The translations under genes were made by a program, and so were the position numbers. The notes beneath the pieces were generated by a model, which saw only the letters and a list, made by a program, of their open reading frames with translations, was not told the DNA's origin and did no database searches. Positions 7,585 to 13,771 of a stretch of 13,771 bases of DNA are shown piece by piece. Origin of the DNA: an uncultured Flavobacteriales bacterium (GTDB taxonomy: Bacteria; Bacteroidota; Bacteroidia; Flavobacteriales; Flavobacteriaceae); assembly GCA_913009535.1 (NCBI GenBank), contig CAJVXR010000034.1, positions 1-13,771 on the forward strand, written 5' to 3'. Position 1 is the stretch's first letter. Each line of letters starts with the position of its first letter.

Positions 7585-8298
7585 ATGAAAAAAGCAGTTT
7601 TAATTCTTATCTATATTTTATCAATTAATATTGCTAGTTCTCAATTATTTACGAAGGAAAAATTAAGTAATAATGAGAATTTTGATAAAGCCAAAATCTC
7701 CTGGGGTTACTATTTAGGTGTTAATTCCTATGATTTTAATTTTGATTATCAACAAGATTTAAGTGATGTTCAAGTAGAAAAAACTACAGGTTTTAATGTT
7801 GGTTTAATAGCAAACTTAAGAATCAATGATTTTTTTGATTTAAGATTTGAACCAGGTTTAATAATGTCAAATAGGAATTTAAGTTATAACCCAAATGATT
7901 TTGGAGATTCTGAATTCCTAGAAAATATTCATTTAAGAGAAGTTAAGTCAACTTACATTCACTTTCCTTTATTATTGAAAATATCTACTAAAAGATTAAA
8001 TAATTTTAAGCCATTTGTTACTACAGGTGTATCCACTGCTATTAATCTTTCAAGTAATGAGAAAAATTTAGCAGACAATAGCTCTGGTCAATTTAGAACT
8101 AAAAAAAACATGTTTTTCTATGAACTTGGATTTGGAATTGACCTTTATTTAGAGTGGTTTAAATTCACTCCTTCCATAAGGGGAGTCTTTGCTATATCAG
8201 ATGAGCTGATAAGAGATGATGATCCTTTAAGTCCTTGGACTGGAAATATCAATTTCATGAAAACAAGTGGGGTTTTAATCAACTTTACCTTTCAATAG
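7585..8298 (+). CDS. porT: Type IX secretion protein PorT (outer-membrane beta-barrel)
   Basis: 237 residues: a signal peptide (about 1-19, KK then a hydrophobic stretch, with ASSQ near the cleavage point) followed by a small beta-barrel of the outer-membrane porin/PorT family. Alternating strands rich in Y, F and N are visible, e.g. GFNVGLIANLRI (73-84), FDLRFEPGLIMS (about 87-99), THYI-like YIHFPLLLKIS (about 124-134), FYELGFGIDLYL and a terminal strand GVLINFTFQ ending in Q after F. PorT (SprT in gliding flavobacteria) is needed for T9SS secretion, though its exact role is unsettled. The position directly after menG is, from memory, a conserved flavobacterial arrangement and supports PorT over a generic barrel protein. 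The 3' end overlaps the convergent TrmH-like gene by 14 nt; no terminator hairpin is visible nearby. Confidence 0.88.
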   Translation: MKKAVLILIYILSINIASSQLFTKEKLSNNENFDKAKISWGYYLGVNSYDFNFDYQQDLSDVQVEKTTGFNVGLIANLRINDFFDLRFEPGLIMSNRNLSYNPNDFGDSEFLENIHLREVKSTYIHFPLLLKISTKRLNNFKPFVTTGVSTAINLSSNEKNLADNSSGQFRTKKNMFFYELGFGIDLYLEWFKFTPSIRGVFAISDELIRDDDPLSPWTGNINFMKTSGVLINFTFQ

Positions 8299-9019
8299 AT
8301 TTTCTAGAGTTATCACTAAGTACGATAGCAACAGTATTAGCTACATTTAAACTTTCTGTTTTTTGTAAACTACCAAATCTTGGAATAGATAGCTTGTGAT
8401 TAATATACTTTGAGAGTTCTAAACTAATTCCGTTAGCTTCATTTCCAAATAAAATAATACCTTTTTCAATTAAAGCTTTCTTATAAACAGAGTCACCATC
8501 CATGTAAGTTCCATAAACTGGCAACTCATTGTTTTTTATTACACTTTCAAGATTTACATAACTAATATTAACTCTAGATAAAGAACCCATGGATGCCTGA
8601 ACAACCTTAGAATTATAACAATCTACCGTATCCAAACTGCAAATAAGATCTTGGATACCAAACCAGTCACAAAGTCTAATTATAGTACCCAGATTTCCTG
8701 GATCGCTCACATTATCTAATCCAATAATTACAGAGCTATAGTCAATTATATTAGATTGAGGTATTTCAAAAATAGCAATAGAATTTTTCGGATTAGATAG
8801 ATTACTGATTTTCTTTAATTCAATAGCAGTTATTTGAGTTAATTCAATTGTAGTCTTTCCAACTTTAGGATTTATAGAGAACAGCTTACAAAGCTTATAG
8901 TTAGCGCTTATAAGCTCTATTATAGTCTTATCTCCCTCTGCAATAAATTGATTGTGCAGAACTCGAAATTTTTTTTGTCTTAAAGACTTAATAATTTTTA
9001 TTTGACTATTGCTTATCAT
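8285..9019 (-). CDS. SpoU/TrmH (SPOUT) family RNA methyltransferase
   Basis: 244 residues. An N-terminal SpoU substrate-binding domain (about 1-85, with FIAEGDKTIIEL at 25-36) precedes the SPOUT knot. The three SpoU motifs are present: motif 1 LDNVSDPGNLGTIIRLCDWF (101-120) including N108 and R115, motif 2 LFGNEANGIS (190-199) with E194, and motif 3 IPRFGSLQKTESLNVANTVA (212-231) with the SLN triplet at 223-225. It should 2'-O-methylate a ribose in rRNA or tRNA using SAM. Whether the target is 23S G2251 (RlmB), another 23S site or tRNA cannot be settled from this sequence, so no symbol is given. It is divergent from tamL across 39 nt, and the tamL -33 element lies inside its first codons. Its 3' end overlaps porT. 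Confidence 0.92.
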   Translation of the reverse strand: MISNSQIKIIKSLRQKKFRVLHNQFIAEGDKTIIELISANYKLCKLFSINPKVGKTTIELTQITAIELKKISNLSNPKNSIAIFEIPQSNIIDYSSVIIGLDNVSDPGNLGTIIRLCDWFGIQDLICSLDTVDCYNSKVVQASMGSLSRVNISYVNLESVIKNNELPVYGTYMDGDSVYKKALIEKGIILFGNEANGISLELSKYINHKLSIPRFGSLQKTESLNVANTVAIVLSDNSRKSIER

Positions 9020-9036
9020 TATAATAACTAAATTTG
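9009..9036 (+). promoter_or_regulatory. tamL promoter (Bacteroidota -33/-7)
   Basis: TTG at 9009-9011, 17-nt spacer, then TAAATTTG at 9029-9036, an exact TAnnTTTG box, with 22 nt to the tamL start. It is the only place in the window where I find both elements at acceptable spacing. The -33 element lies within the 5' codons of the divergent TrmH-like gene (ATG at 9019). Confidence 0.65.
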
Positions 9037-9058
9037 CACTTTAAATTTATATAATTTT

Positions 9059-11527
9059 TTGAAAAAATTAGTTCAAAACACAATCTATACAATATTAGTA
9101 ATATTTTTTATTACTTCCTGCAATTCTATAAAAGGAATAAAAACAGATGAATTATTATTAGAAAATAATAAAATAATTGTAAATGATTATATCTCAGAAG
9201 ATGTAAATGTTTTAAGTTTAATAAAACAAACTCCTAACTCTAAAGCTTTGGGGTTAAACATTCCTCTTAGATTGTATATTCACAATCTATCAAAAAAAGA
9301 CTCCTTAAAAAAATATAAGAAAATTTCATTTAATAAATTCTTAACAGGAATTGGTGAAAGACCAGTGCTTATTGATAGTCTAAAGACAATAAATACTCTT
9401 AAAGACATTAAGTCTTATTATTTCTCTAAAGGATGGTTTAATGTTGATGGTGATTTTCAAATAAAAACAAACTCTACTAAAAAAGCCAGCGTAAATTACC
9501 TGATAAATCTCAAGAAACAATTTTTTATTGACTCTCTAAGTTCAAATATAAGCTCAGCCGTTTTAGATAGTATTTATAGGAATTCATACCCCTATTCTCA
9601 TATTAAAATCAATGAAGCATTTAATTTAGAAAAATTTAGTGATGAGAGAAAAAGGTTAACTAATTTATTTAGAAACTCTGGAATTTACCATTTCACACAA
9701 GACTATATTGAGTTTGAAAATGACACCACCAATAAAATAAAGAAAATAAATACTAAGCTAATAATTCAAGATAGAATTATAAAAAATAATCTTGGAGTTA
9801 TCCAAAAACCTTTTGAAATATTTAAAGTGTCCGAAGTAAATGTGATTATAGATTTTGAAAGAAATAAAGAAAATAAATTAAGGAAATTAGTTTTTGATAA
9901 TTATAACTTTTTAGTTACTAAAAAAATAAAACTCAAACCCAATACTATTACTAGTTCGATTGCTATAAAATCAAATGATATTTTTAAAGAAAAAGATTTA
10001 TTAAACACCTATAAATATTTAAATGAACTACAAACATTTAAATATCCAACTATAGAGTTTGTAGAAGACTCAATTGATAAAACTTTAATTAGTAATATCC
10101 GGCTAACTCCAAAAGATAAATATGCTTTAGGGTTCGATCTTAATGTCTCTCAGAGTAACATACAATCCTTAGGCTTATCTTTTAGTAGCTCAATATTTGT
10201 TAGAAATGTTTTTCAAGGAGCGGAGACTTTACAAATTTCCGCTTTTGGATCAATTGGATCCTCTAAAGATGGAAGTAATTTAAGTGATAAGTTTTTTGAT
10301 ATAAATGAAATAGGGGCAGATATCAAAATATTATTTCCTAGATTTTTCTCTCCCTTCAATACTGATAGATTAATTCCAAGATACATGTCTCCAACAACTG
10401 TGGTAAACTTTAGTATTTCTGGCCAAACTAATATAGGATTAGACAAACAAACTGCAAATGGAATTTTTAGTTATAATTGGAAGCCTGTTGAGAACAAAAA
10501 ATATACTATTGACCTTTTAAATATTCAATATGTAAGAAATTTAAATCCTGACAACTATTTTAAAGTTTATCAAAGCTCTTTTAATAGACTCGAAGATATA
10601 GCATTGAATTTCAATCAAGTTCCAAATAATTATATTTTCACGAACGCATTTGGGGAAAATTCTTTAATTTCAGAATTCACAGATGATACTATTGATTTTC
10701 TAATTTCAAATTTAAATTTTGAAGAAAATTATCCTGAGAATTTCAAAGCCATAAATAGCATCAATCAAAGAAAAAATAGATTAACACAAAATAATCTTAT
10801 ATTTTCTACAAATATATCATTCACAAGAGACACTAAAAAAAATGTAAATGATGAGAATTTTTCACTTTTTAAATTCAAATTTGAATTAGCAGGAAATTTA
10901 CTATCCAGTATTGCTAAAACAATAAATTTAAGTACAAACAATAACCAAAAATTTGAAATATTTAATGTTGAGTATTCACAATATTTAAAAAGTGAGATAG
11001 ATTACGTAAGACATTGGAAATTTAATAATACTAGTATACTAGCAATTCGAAGTTACTTAGGCTTTGCTATCCCCTATGGTAATTCAGACTACATTCCGTT
11101 TTCTAAAAGTTTTTTTGCAGGTGGGGCCAATGATAACAGAGCGTGGACCGCTTATAATTTAGGTCCAGGAAGCTCAATAAGTAACAATGAGTTTAATGAA
11201 GCTAATTTAAAAATAGCTTTTAACATTGAACACCGATTCAATTTGTTTAATAAATTTAAAGGCGCATTTTTTATAGATAGTGGTAATATTTGGAATATAA
11301 ATGACAACACTAGCGACCAAAGAGCAATTTTTAGCTCTATTAAATCACTAAAGGATATTGCAATTGGTGCAGGATTTGGAATTCGATATGATTTAGGTTT
11401 TTTTATTTTAAGAACCGATATTGGGTTTAAAGTATATGACCCTGAGATTATTAATAGTAACAGATGGTTTCAAAACACCAGCTTTAATAAAGCTGTATAC
11501 AATGTAGGTATCAATTATCCATTTTAA
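9059..11527 (+). CDS. tamL: TamL-type BamA/TamA family outer-membrane lipoprotein
   Basis: 822 residues. A TTG start is required: an in-frame TAA at 9029-9031 closes the frame upstream and no ATG or GTG follows it before a lipoprotein signal peptide, MKKLVQNTIYTILVIFFITS then C21, which fits a lipobox (ITS-C). Residues about 25-370 form a periplasmic part with POTRA-like segments, e.g. YYFSKGWFNVDGDFQI (120-135). From about 375 to the end is an Omp85 barrel, beginning YALGFDLNVSQSNIQSLGLS and ending NVGINYPF with the expected terminal F. The lid-loop L6 motif reads FFAGGANDNRAW with R694, in place of the VRGF of BamA, as I recall for Bacteroidota members. The lipidated N-terminus separates TamL from BamA; TamL is reported to pair with a TamB protein and to be essential in Flavobacterium johnsoniae. 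No tamB gene is in this window. Confidence 0.88.
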   Translation: MKKLVQNTIYTILVIFFITSCNSIKGIKTDELLLENNKIIVNDYISEDVNVLSLIKQTPNSKALGLNIPLRLYIHNLSKKDSLKKYKKISFNKFLTGIGERPVLIDSLKTINTLKDIKSYYFSKGWFNVDGDFQIKTNSTKKASVNYLINLKKQFFIDSLSSNISSAVLDSIYRNSYPYSHIKINEAFNLEKFSDERKRLTNLFRNSGIYHFTQDYIEFENDTTNKIKKINTKLIIQDRIIKNNLGVIQKPFEIFKVSEVNVIIDFERNKENKLRKLVFDNYNFLVTKKIKLKPNTITSSIAIKSNDIFKEKDLLNTYKYLNELQTFKYPTIEFVEDSIDKTLISNIRLTPKDKYALGFDLNVSQSNIQSLGLSFSSSIFVRNVFQGAETLQISAFGSIGSSKDGSNLSDKFFDINEIGADIKILFPRFFSPFNTDRLIPRYMSPTTVVNFSISGQTNIGLDKQTANGIFSYNWKPVENKKYTIDLLNIQYVRNLNPDNYFKVYQSSFNRLEDIALNFNQVPNNYIFTNAFGENSLISEFTDDTIDFLISNLNFEENYPENFKAINSINQRKNRLTQNNLIFSTNISFTRDTKKNVNDENFSLFKFKFELAGNLLSSIAKTINLSTNNNQKFEIFNVEYSQYLKSEIDYVRHWKFNNTSILAIRSYLGFAIPYGNSDYIPFSKSFFAGGANDNRAWTAYNLGPGSSISNNEFNEANLKIAFNIEHRFNLFNKFKGAFFIDSGNIWNINDNTSDQRAIFSSIKSLKDIAIGAGFGIRYDLGFFILRTDIGFKVYDPEIINSNRWFQNTSFNKAVYNVGINYPF

Positions 11528-11600
11528 ACAAATTCCACTTAGACTATTTCGATTTCGTGAAATAATGAATTTTTTATGGGCTATAGTTGTTAAAAATCAA

Positions 11601-11608
11601 TATTTTTG
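11601..11608 (+). promoter_or_regulatory. Candidate -7 box of the fbaA promoter
   Basis: TATTTTTG, exact TAnnTTTG, 25 nt before the fbaA ATG. A TTG at 11587-11589 is only 11 nt upstream of the box, too close for a normal -33 element. The rest of the 106-nt spacer after tamL holds a weak 6-bp stem (TATTTC 11545-11550 / GAAATA 11559-11564) followed 5 nt later by a short T-run, a poor terminator candidate. Confidence 0.45.
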
Positions 11609-11633
11609 AAGCACTAACAAATCATACAAATAA

Positions 11634-12698
11634 ATGAATTCAATTAAAGCAGGCGTTGCCACAGGTGATCAAGTACAGGAAATTTTTAAACTAGCTAAAC
11701 TTAAAGGATTTGCTCTTCCTGCAGTTAATGTCATTGGCTCAAGTAGTATTAATGGAGTTTTAGAAACTGCAAAAGAACTTAATGCTCCAGTAATTATTCA
11801 ATTCTCTAATGGTGGAGGGGCATTTAACGCTGGAAAAGGTTTAGATAATACCGATCAAGCTGCAGCTATAGCTGGTTCAATAGCAGGGGCACAACATGTA
11901 CACACAATGGCTAAAGCTTATGGAATTCCTGTAATTTTACATACAGACCATTGTGCTAAAAAATTACTTCCATGGATCGATGGTTTAATTGAAGCTAGTG
12001 AAGAGCATTTTAAAGAAAAAGGGTATCCCCTATTTAGTTCTCATATGATTGATTTATCTGAAGAACCAATAGAAGAGAATATCGCTATTTGCAAAAAATA
12101 TTTAGAGAGAATGTCTAAAATTGGAATGACACTCGAAATTGAGCTAGGAATTACCGGTGGTGAAGAAGACGGAGTAGATAACACGGATGTGGATGATTCT
12201 AAATTATATACTCAGCCAGAAGAAGTAGCTTATGCCTATGAAGAATTAATTAAGGTTAGTGATAAATTTACAATTGCTGCTGCTTTTGGAAATGTACATG
12301 GAGTTTACAAGCCTGGAAATGTAAAATTAACTCCTAAGATTCTTAAAAATTCTCAACAATACATATCAAAGAAATTTAACCTTAAACATAATTATATTGA
12401 TTTTGTTTTTCATGGTGGATCAGGATCGACTGTTGAAGAAATTAGAGAGGGAATTAGCTATGGTGTTATTAAAATGAATATCGATACAGACATGCAATAC
12501 GCATACATGGAAGGAGTAAGGGATTATTTTAACGAAAATTCTGAGTATTTAAAAGCACAAATAGGTAACCCTGATGGAGGCGATGTTCCGAACAAAAAAT
12601 ATTACGATCCAAGAAAATGGGTTAGAAAAGCAGAAGCTACTTTTGTAGAAAGATTAAAAAAAGCTTTTAAAGACCTAAATAATGTAAATACTTTGTAA
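11634..12698 (+). CDS. fbaA: Class II fructose-1,6-bisphosphate aldolase
   Basis: 354-residue zinc-dependent aldolase that splits fructose-1,6-bisphosphate into glyceraldehyde-3-phosphate and dihydroxyacetone phosphate in glycolysis, and runs backwards in gluconeogenesis. It resembles the E. coli FbaA type (class IIa): LHTDHCAKKLLPW (102-114) with catalytic D105 and zinc ligand H106, the signature LEIELGITGGEEDGVDN (167-183) with E170, zinc ligand H222 in AAFGNVHGVYKPG (216-228), zinc ligand H260 with the phosphate/potassium loop HGGSGST (260-266), and NIDTD (282-286). The ATG is 25 nt after a TAnnTTTG box, and the length suits the family (about 355-360). It precedes accD by 37 nt, with a 10-bp inverted repeat over its own stop codon. 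All catalytic residues I can check are intact. Confidence 0.97.
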   Translation: MNSIKAGVATGDQVQEIFKLAKLKGFALPAVNVIGSSSINGVLETAKELNAPVIIQFSNGGGAFNAGKGLDNTDQAAAIAGSIAGAQHVHTMAKAYGIPVILHTDHCAKKLLPWIDGLIEASEEHFKEKGYPLFSSHMIDLSEEPIEENIAICKKYLERMSKIGMTLEIELGITGGEEDGVDNTDVDDSKLYTQPEEVAYAYEELIKVSDKFTIAAAFGNVHGVYKPGNVKLTPKILKNSQQYISKKFNLKHNYIDFVFHGGSGSTVEEIREGISYGVIKMNIDTDMQYAYMEGVRDYFNENSEYLKAQIGNPDGGDVPNKKYYDPRKWVRKAEATFVERLKKAFKDLNNVNTL

Positions 12699-12711
12699 AA
12701 TTATTTACATT
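12681..12711. repeat. 10-bp inverted repeat across the fbaA stop codon
   Basis: Perfect arms AATGTAAATA (12681-12690) and TATTTACATT (12702-12711), 11-nt loop containing the fbaA stop (TAA, 12696-12698). The right arm shares bases with the accD -7 box (12706-12713). With no T-tract after it, it is a poor terminator; it could be an operator or an mRNA stem between the two genes. Confidence 0.5.
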
Positions 12712-12713
12712 TG
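12706..12713 (+). promoter_or_regulatory. Candidate -7 box of the accD promoter
   Basis: TACATTTG, exact TAnnTTTG, 22 nt before the accD ATG. The TTTG at 12692-12695 is only 10 nt upstream, too close to serve as a -33 element. The box overlaps the right arm of the inverted repeat, so a protein bound there would cover it. accD may also be read through from fbaA. Confidence 0.4.
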
Positions 12714-12735
12714 ATAATTACTGAAATTTATAATA

Positions 12736-13590
12736 ATGGCTTGGTTTAAAAGAAAAGATAAAGGAATTCAAACTCCTACAGAAGCAAAAAAAGATATTCC
12801 GAAAGGACTATGGTATAAATCTCCAACTGGTAAAATTGTAGATACAGAAGAATTAGAGAAAAATTATTATGTCAGCCCTGAAGATGGATATCATGTAAGA
12901 ATTGGAAGTAAGGAATATTTTGATATTTTATTCGATGATAAATTCAAAGAATTAAATGCAAATTTAACTTCAAAAGATCCTCTTAAATTCGTTGATAATA
13001 AAAAGTATTCAGATCGATTAAAAGAGGCTACGAAAAAAACTAATCTTAAAGATGCAATTAAAACAGCTGTAGGTAAATCCAAAGGTAGAGATATTGTTAT
13101 TGCTTGTATGGATTTTAGATTCATCGGTGGATCTATGGGTAGTGTTGTTGGTGAAAAAATTGCACGTGCAGCAGAATACTCTTTAAAAAATAAAATACCC
13201 TTTTTAATTATATCTAAATCTGGTGGAGCAAGAATGATGGAAGCAGCTCTATCGCTAATGCAACTTGCTAAAACATCCGTAAAACTGGCACAATTAGCTG
13301 AGGCTAAAATTCCATATATATCCTTATGTACAGATCCTACAACTGGAGGAACTACTGCTTCATTTGCAATGCTTGGAGATATAAATATAAGTGAACCAGG
13401 AGCTCTTATTGGTTTTGCTGGTCCAAGAGTAGTTAGGGACACCACTGGAAAAGAGTTACCAGAAGGTTTTCAGACTGCAGAGTTTGTATTAGAGCACGGA
13501 TTTTTAGACTTTATAATAGAAAGAAAAAAATTGAAGGATAAAATTAACTTGTATATAGATTTAATTCAAAATACACCTCTTAGAAATTAG
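12736..13590 (+). CDS. accD: Acetyl-CoA carboxylase carboxyltransferase subunit beta, lacking the zinc ribbon cysteines
   Basis: 284 residues, the AccD length. With AccA it transfers CO2 from carboxybiotin to acetyl-CoA to form malonyl-CoA, the first step of fatty-acid synthesis, in the cytoplasm. The crotonase-like core is intact: [20 protein letters not shown] (124-143), [19 protein letters not shown] (158-176), [20 protein letters not shown] (196-215) and [13 protein letters not shown] (220-232), the glycine pairs forming oxyanion holes. Residues 22-60 align with the E. coli zinc ribbon, but the four cysteine positions fall at about S29, T31/G32, S47 and D50; the only cysteines in the protein are C124 and C198. 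I recall the same loss in other Flavobacteriia, so it is a lineage form rather than a broken gene. Neighbours fbaA and rpsO are the usual ones in this class. Confidence 0.95.
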   Translation: MAWFKRKDKGIQTPTEAKKDIPKGLWYKSPTGKIVDTEELEKNYYVSPEDGYHVRIGSKEYFDILFDDKFKELNANLTSKDPLKFVDNKKYSDRLKEATKKTNLKDAIKTAVGKSKGRDIVIACMDFRFIGGSMGSVVGEKIARAAEYSLKNKIPFLIISKSGGARMMEAALSLMQLAKTSVKLAQLAEAKIPYISLCTDPTTGGTTASFAMLGDINISEPGALIGFAGPRVVRDTTGKELPEGFQTAEFVLEHGFLDFIIERKKLKDKINLYIDLIQNTPLRN

Positions 13591-13745
13591 TGAAAAAATT
13601 CAAGAATTACTTCTAACAAACTTCTTAACTTTAACTTAGCTCTTATGCTAAAATAAATCCTGTTTTAATCTATTTTTTTACTATATTTGCCCCCTATTTT
13701 AGTTAATAGAAAATCATACATAATAATCATTTAAATAATATTGGA
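13591..13745. other. accD-rpsO intergenic region with rpsO leader
   Basis: 155 nt, the longest gap in the window. Left of the promoter there is only a weak stem (TTAGC/GCTAA, about 13637-13652) and no T-tract, so no accD terminator is called. Right of the promoter box the presumed leader (about 56 nt) begins with the small hairpin CTATT (13694-13698) / AATAG (13705-13709). Ribosomal protein S15 controls its own translation through leader structures in several bacteria, but nothing here matches a structure I can name. Confidence 0.35.
13682..13689 (+). promoter_or_regulatory. rpsO promoter -7 box
   Basis: TATATTTG, exact TAnnTTTG, 56 nt before the rpsO ATG. A CTG at 13660-13662, 19 nt upstream, is at the right distance for a degenerate -33 TTG. 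The T-rich spacer and placement ahead of a ribosomal protein gene favour a real promoter. Confidence 0.55.
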
Positions 13746-13771
13746 ATGTATTTAACAAAAAAATCAAAAGA
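13746..13771 (+). CDS. rpsO: 30S ribosomal protein S15, first codons only (3' end outside window)
   Basis: The ATG at 13746 opens MYLTKKSK and runs off the right edge after 8 full codons. Flavobacterial S15 proteins begin MYLTKExK, and rpsO commonly follows accD in this class, so the assignment rests on eight residues plus context. S15 is a primary 16S rRNA-binding protein that starts assembly of the central domain of the small subunit. A TAnnTTTG promoter box lies 56 nt upstream. Confidence 0.75.

Noticed and set aside
8892..8916. 8-bp inverted repeat (AGCTTATA / TATAAGCT) with 9-nt loop inside the TrmH-like gene.
   Set aside because: No T-tract on either strand, lies within coding sequence far from any gene end, and repeats of this size are expected by chance in AT-rich DNA.
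11545..11576. Possible tamL terminator: 6-bp stem followed by a T-run.
   Set aside because: The stem is short with two weak alternative pairings, and the T-run begins 5 nt after the stem; not enough for a call.
12891..13445. 184-codon - strand open frame opposite accD.
   Set aside because: It mirrors a highly conserved accD region; its composition is that of a reverse-complement frame and it resembles no known protein.
1..13771. CRISPR arrays, tRNAs, insertion sequences, phage or toxin-antitoxin modules.
   Set aside because: I scanned for regular direct repeats, cloverleaf-like stretches, transposase motifs and terminal repeats and saw none; nearly all of the window is core genes.

Overview
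This is a core-genome window from a marine-type, very AT-rich member of the Bacteroidota, most likely Flavobacteriia. The evidence is a type IX secretion (T9SS) C-terminal sorting tail, the T9SS protein PorT, a TamL lipoprotein/barrel, TAnnTTTG promoter boxes without Shine-Dalgarno sequences, a flavobacterial AccD form, and the order menG-porT-trmH-tamL-fbaA-accD-rpsO that I recall as common in this class.

Layout. 1-829 (+): 3' end of a secreted T9SS substrate. 826-1461 (-): rsmG, converging on it with overlapping stop codons; the apparent terminator of the T9SS gene lies inside the rsmG reading frame. 1569-3855 (+): membrane fatty-acid desaturase and a class I PLP aminotransferase, 4 nt apart. 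3914-6751 (-): trkA then trkH, a potassium-uptake operon, transcribed divergently from 6852-8298 (+): menG and porT, 1 nt apart. 8285-9019 (-): a SpoU/TrmH-type RNA methyltransferase whose 3' end overlaps porT by 14 nt. 9059-11527 (+): tamL, with a TTG start and the best promoter of the window. 11634-12698 (+): class II aldolase. 12736-13590 (+): accD. 13746-13771 (+): first codons of rpsO.

How the genes relate. Most encode housekeeping functions: envelope lipid supply (accD, desaturase), respiratory quinone (menG), potassium balance (trkAH), rRNA modification (rsmG and the TrmH-like gene), glycolysis (fbaA) and outer-membrane/T9SS assembly (porT, tamL), with one T9SS cargo at the left edge. 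The genes are tightly packed; the longest stretch without a gene is 155 nt (13591-13745). I see no tRNA, rRNA, insertion sequence, CRISPR array or phage gene.

I found no new multi-gene system. The points most worth a second look are the perfect 18-bp terminator-like hairpin embedded in rsmG, an AccD that has lost all four zinc-ribbon cysteines, a 10-bp inverted repeat spanning the fbaA stop and overlapping the accD promoter box, and a TAnnTTTG box at a near-constant distance ahead of several starts.
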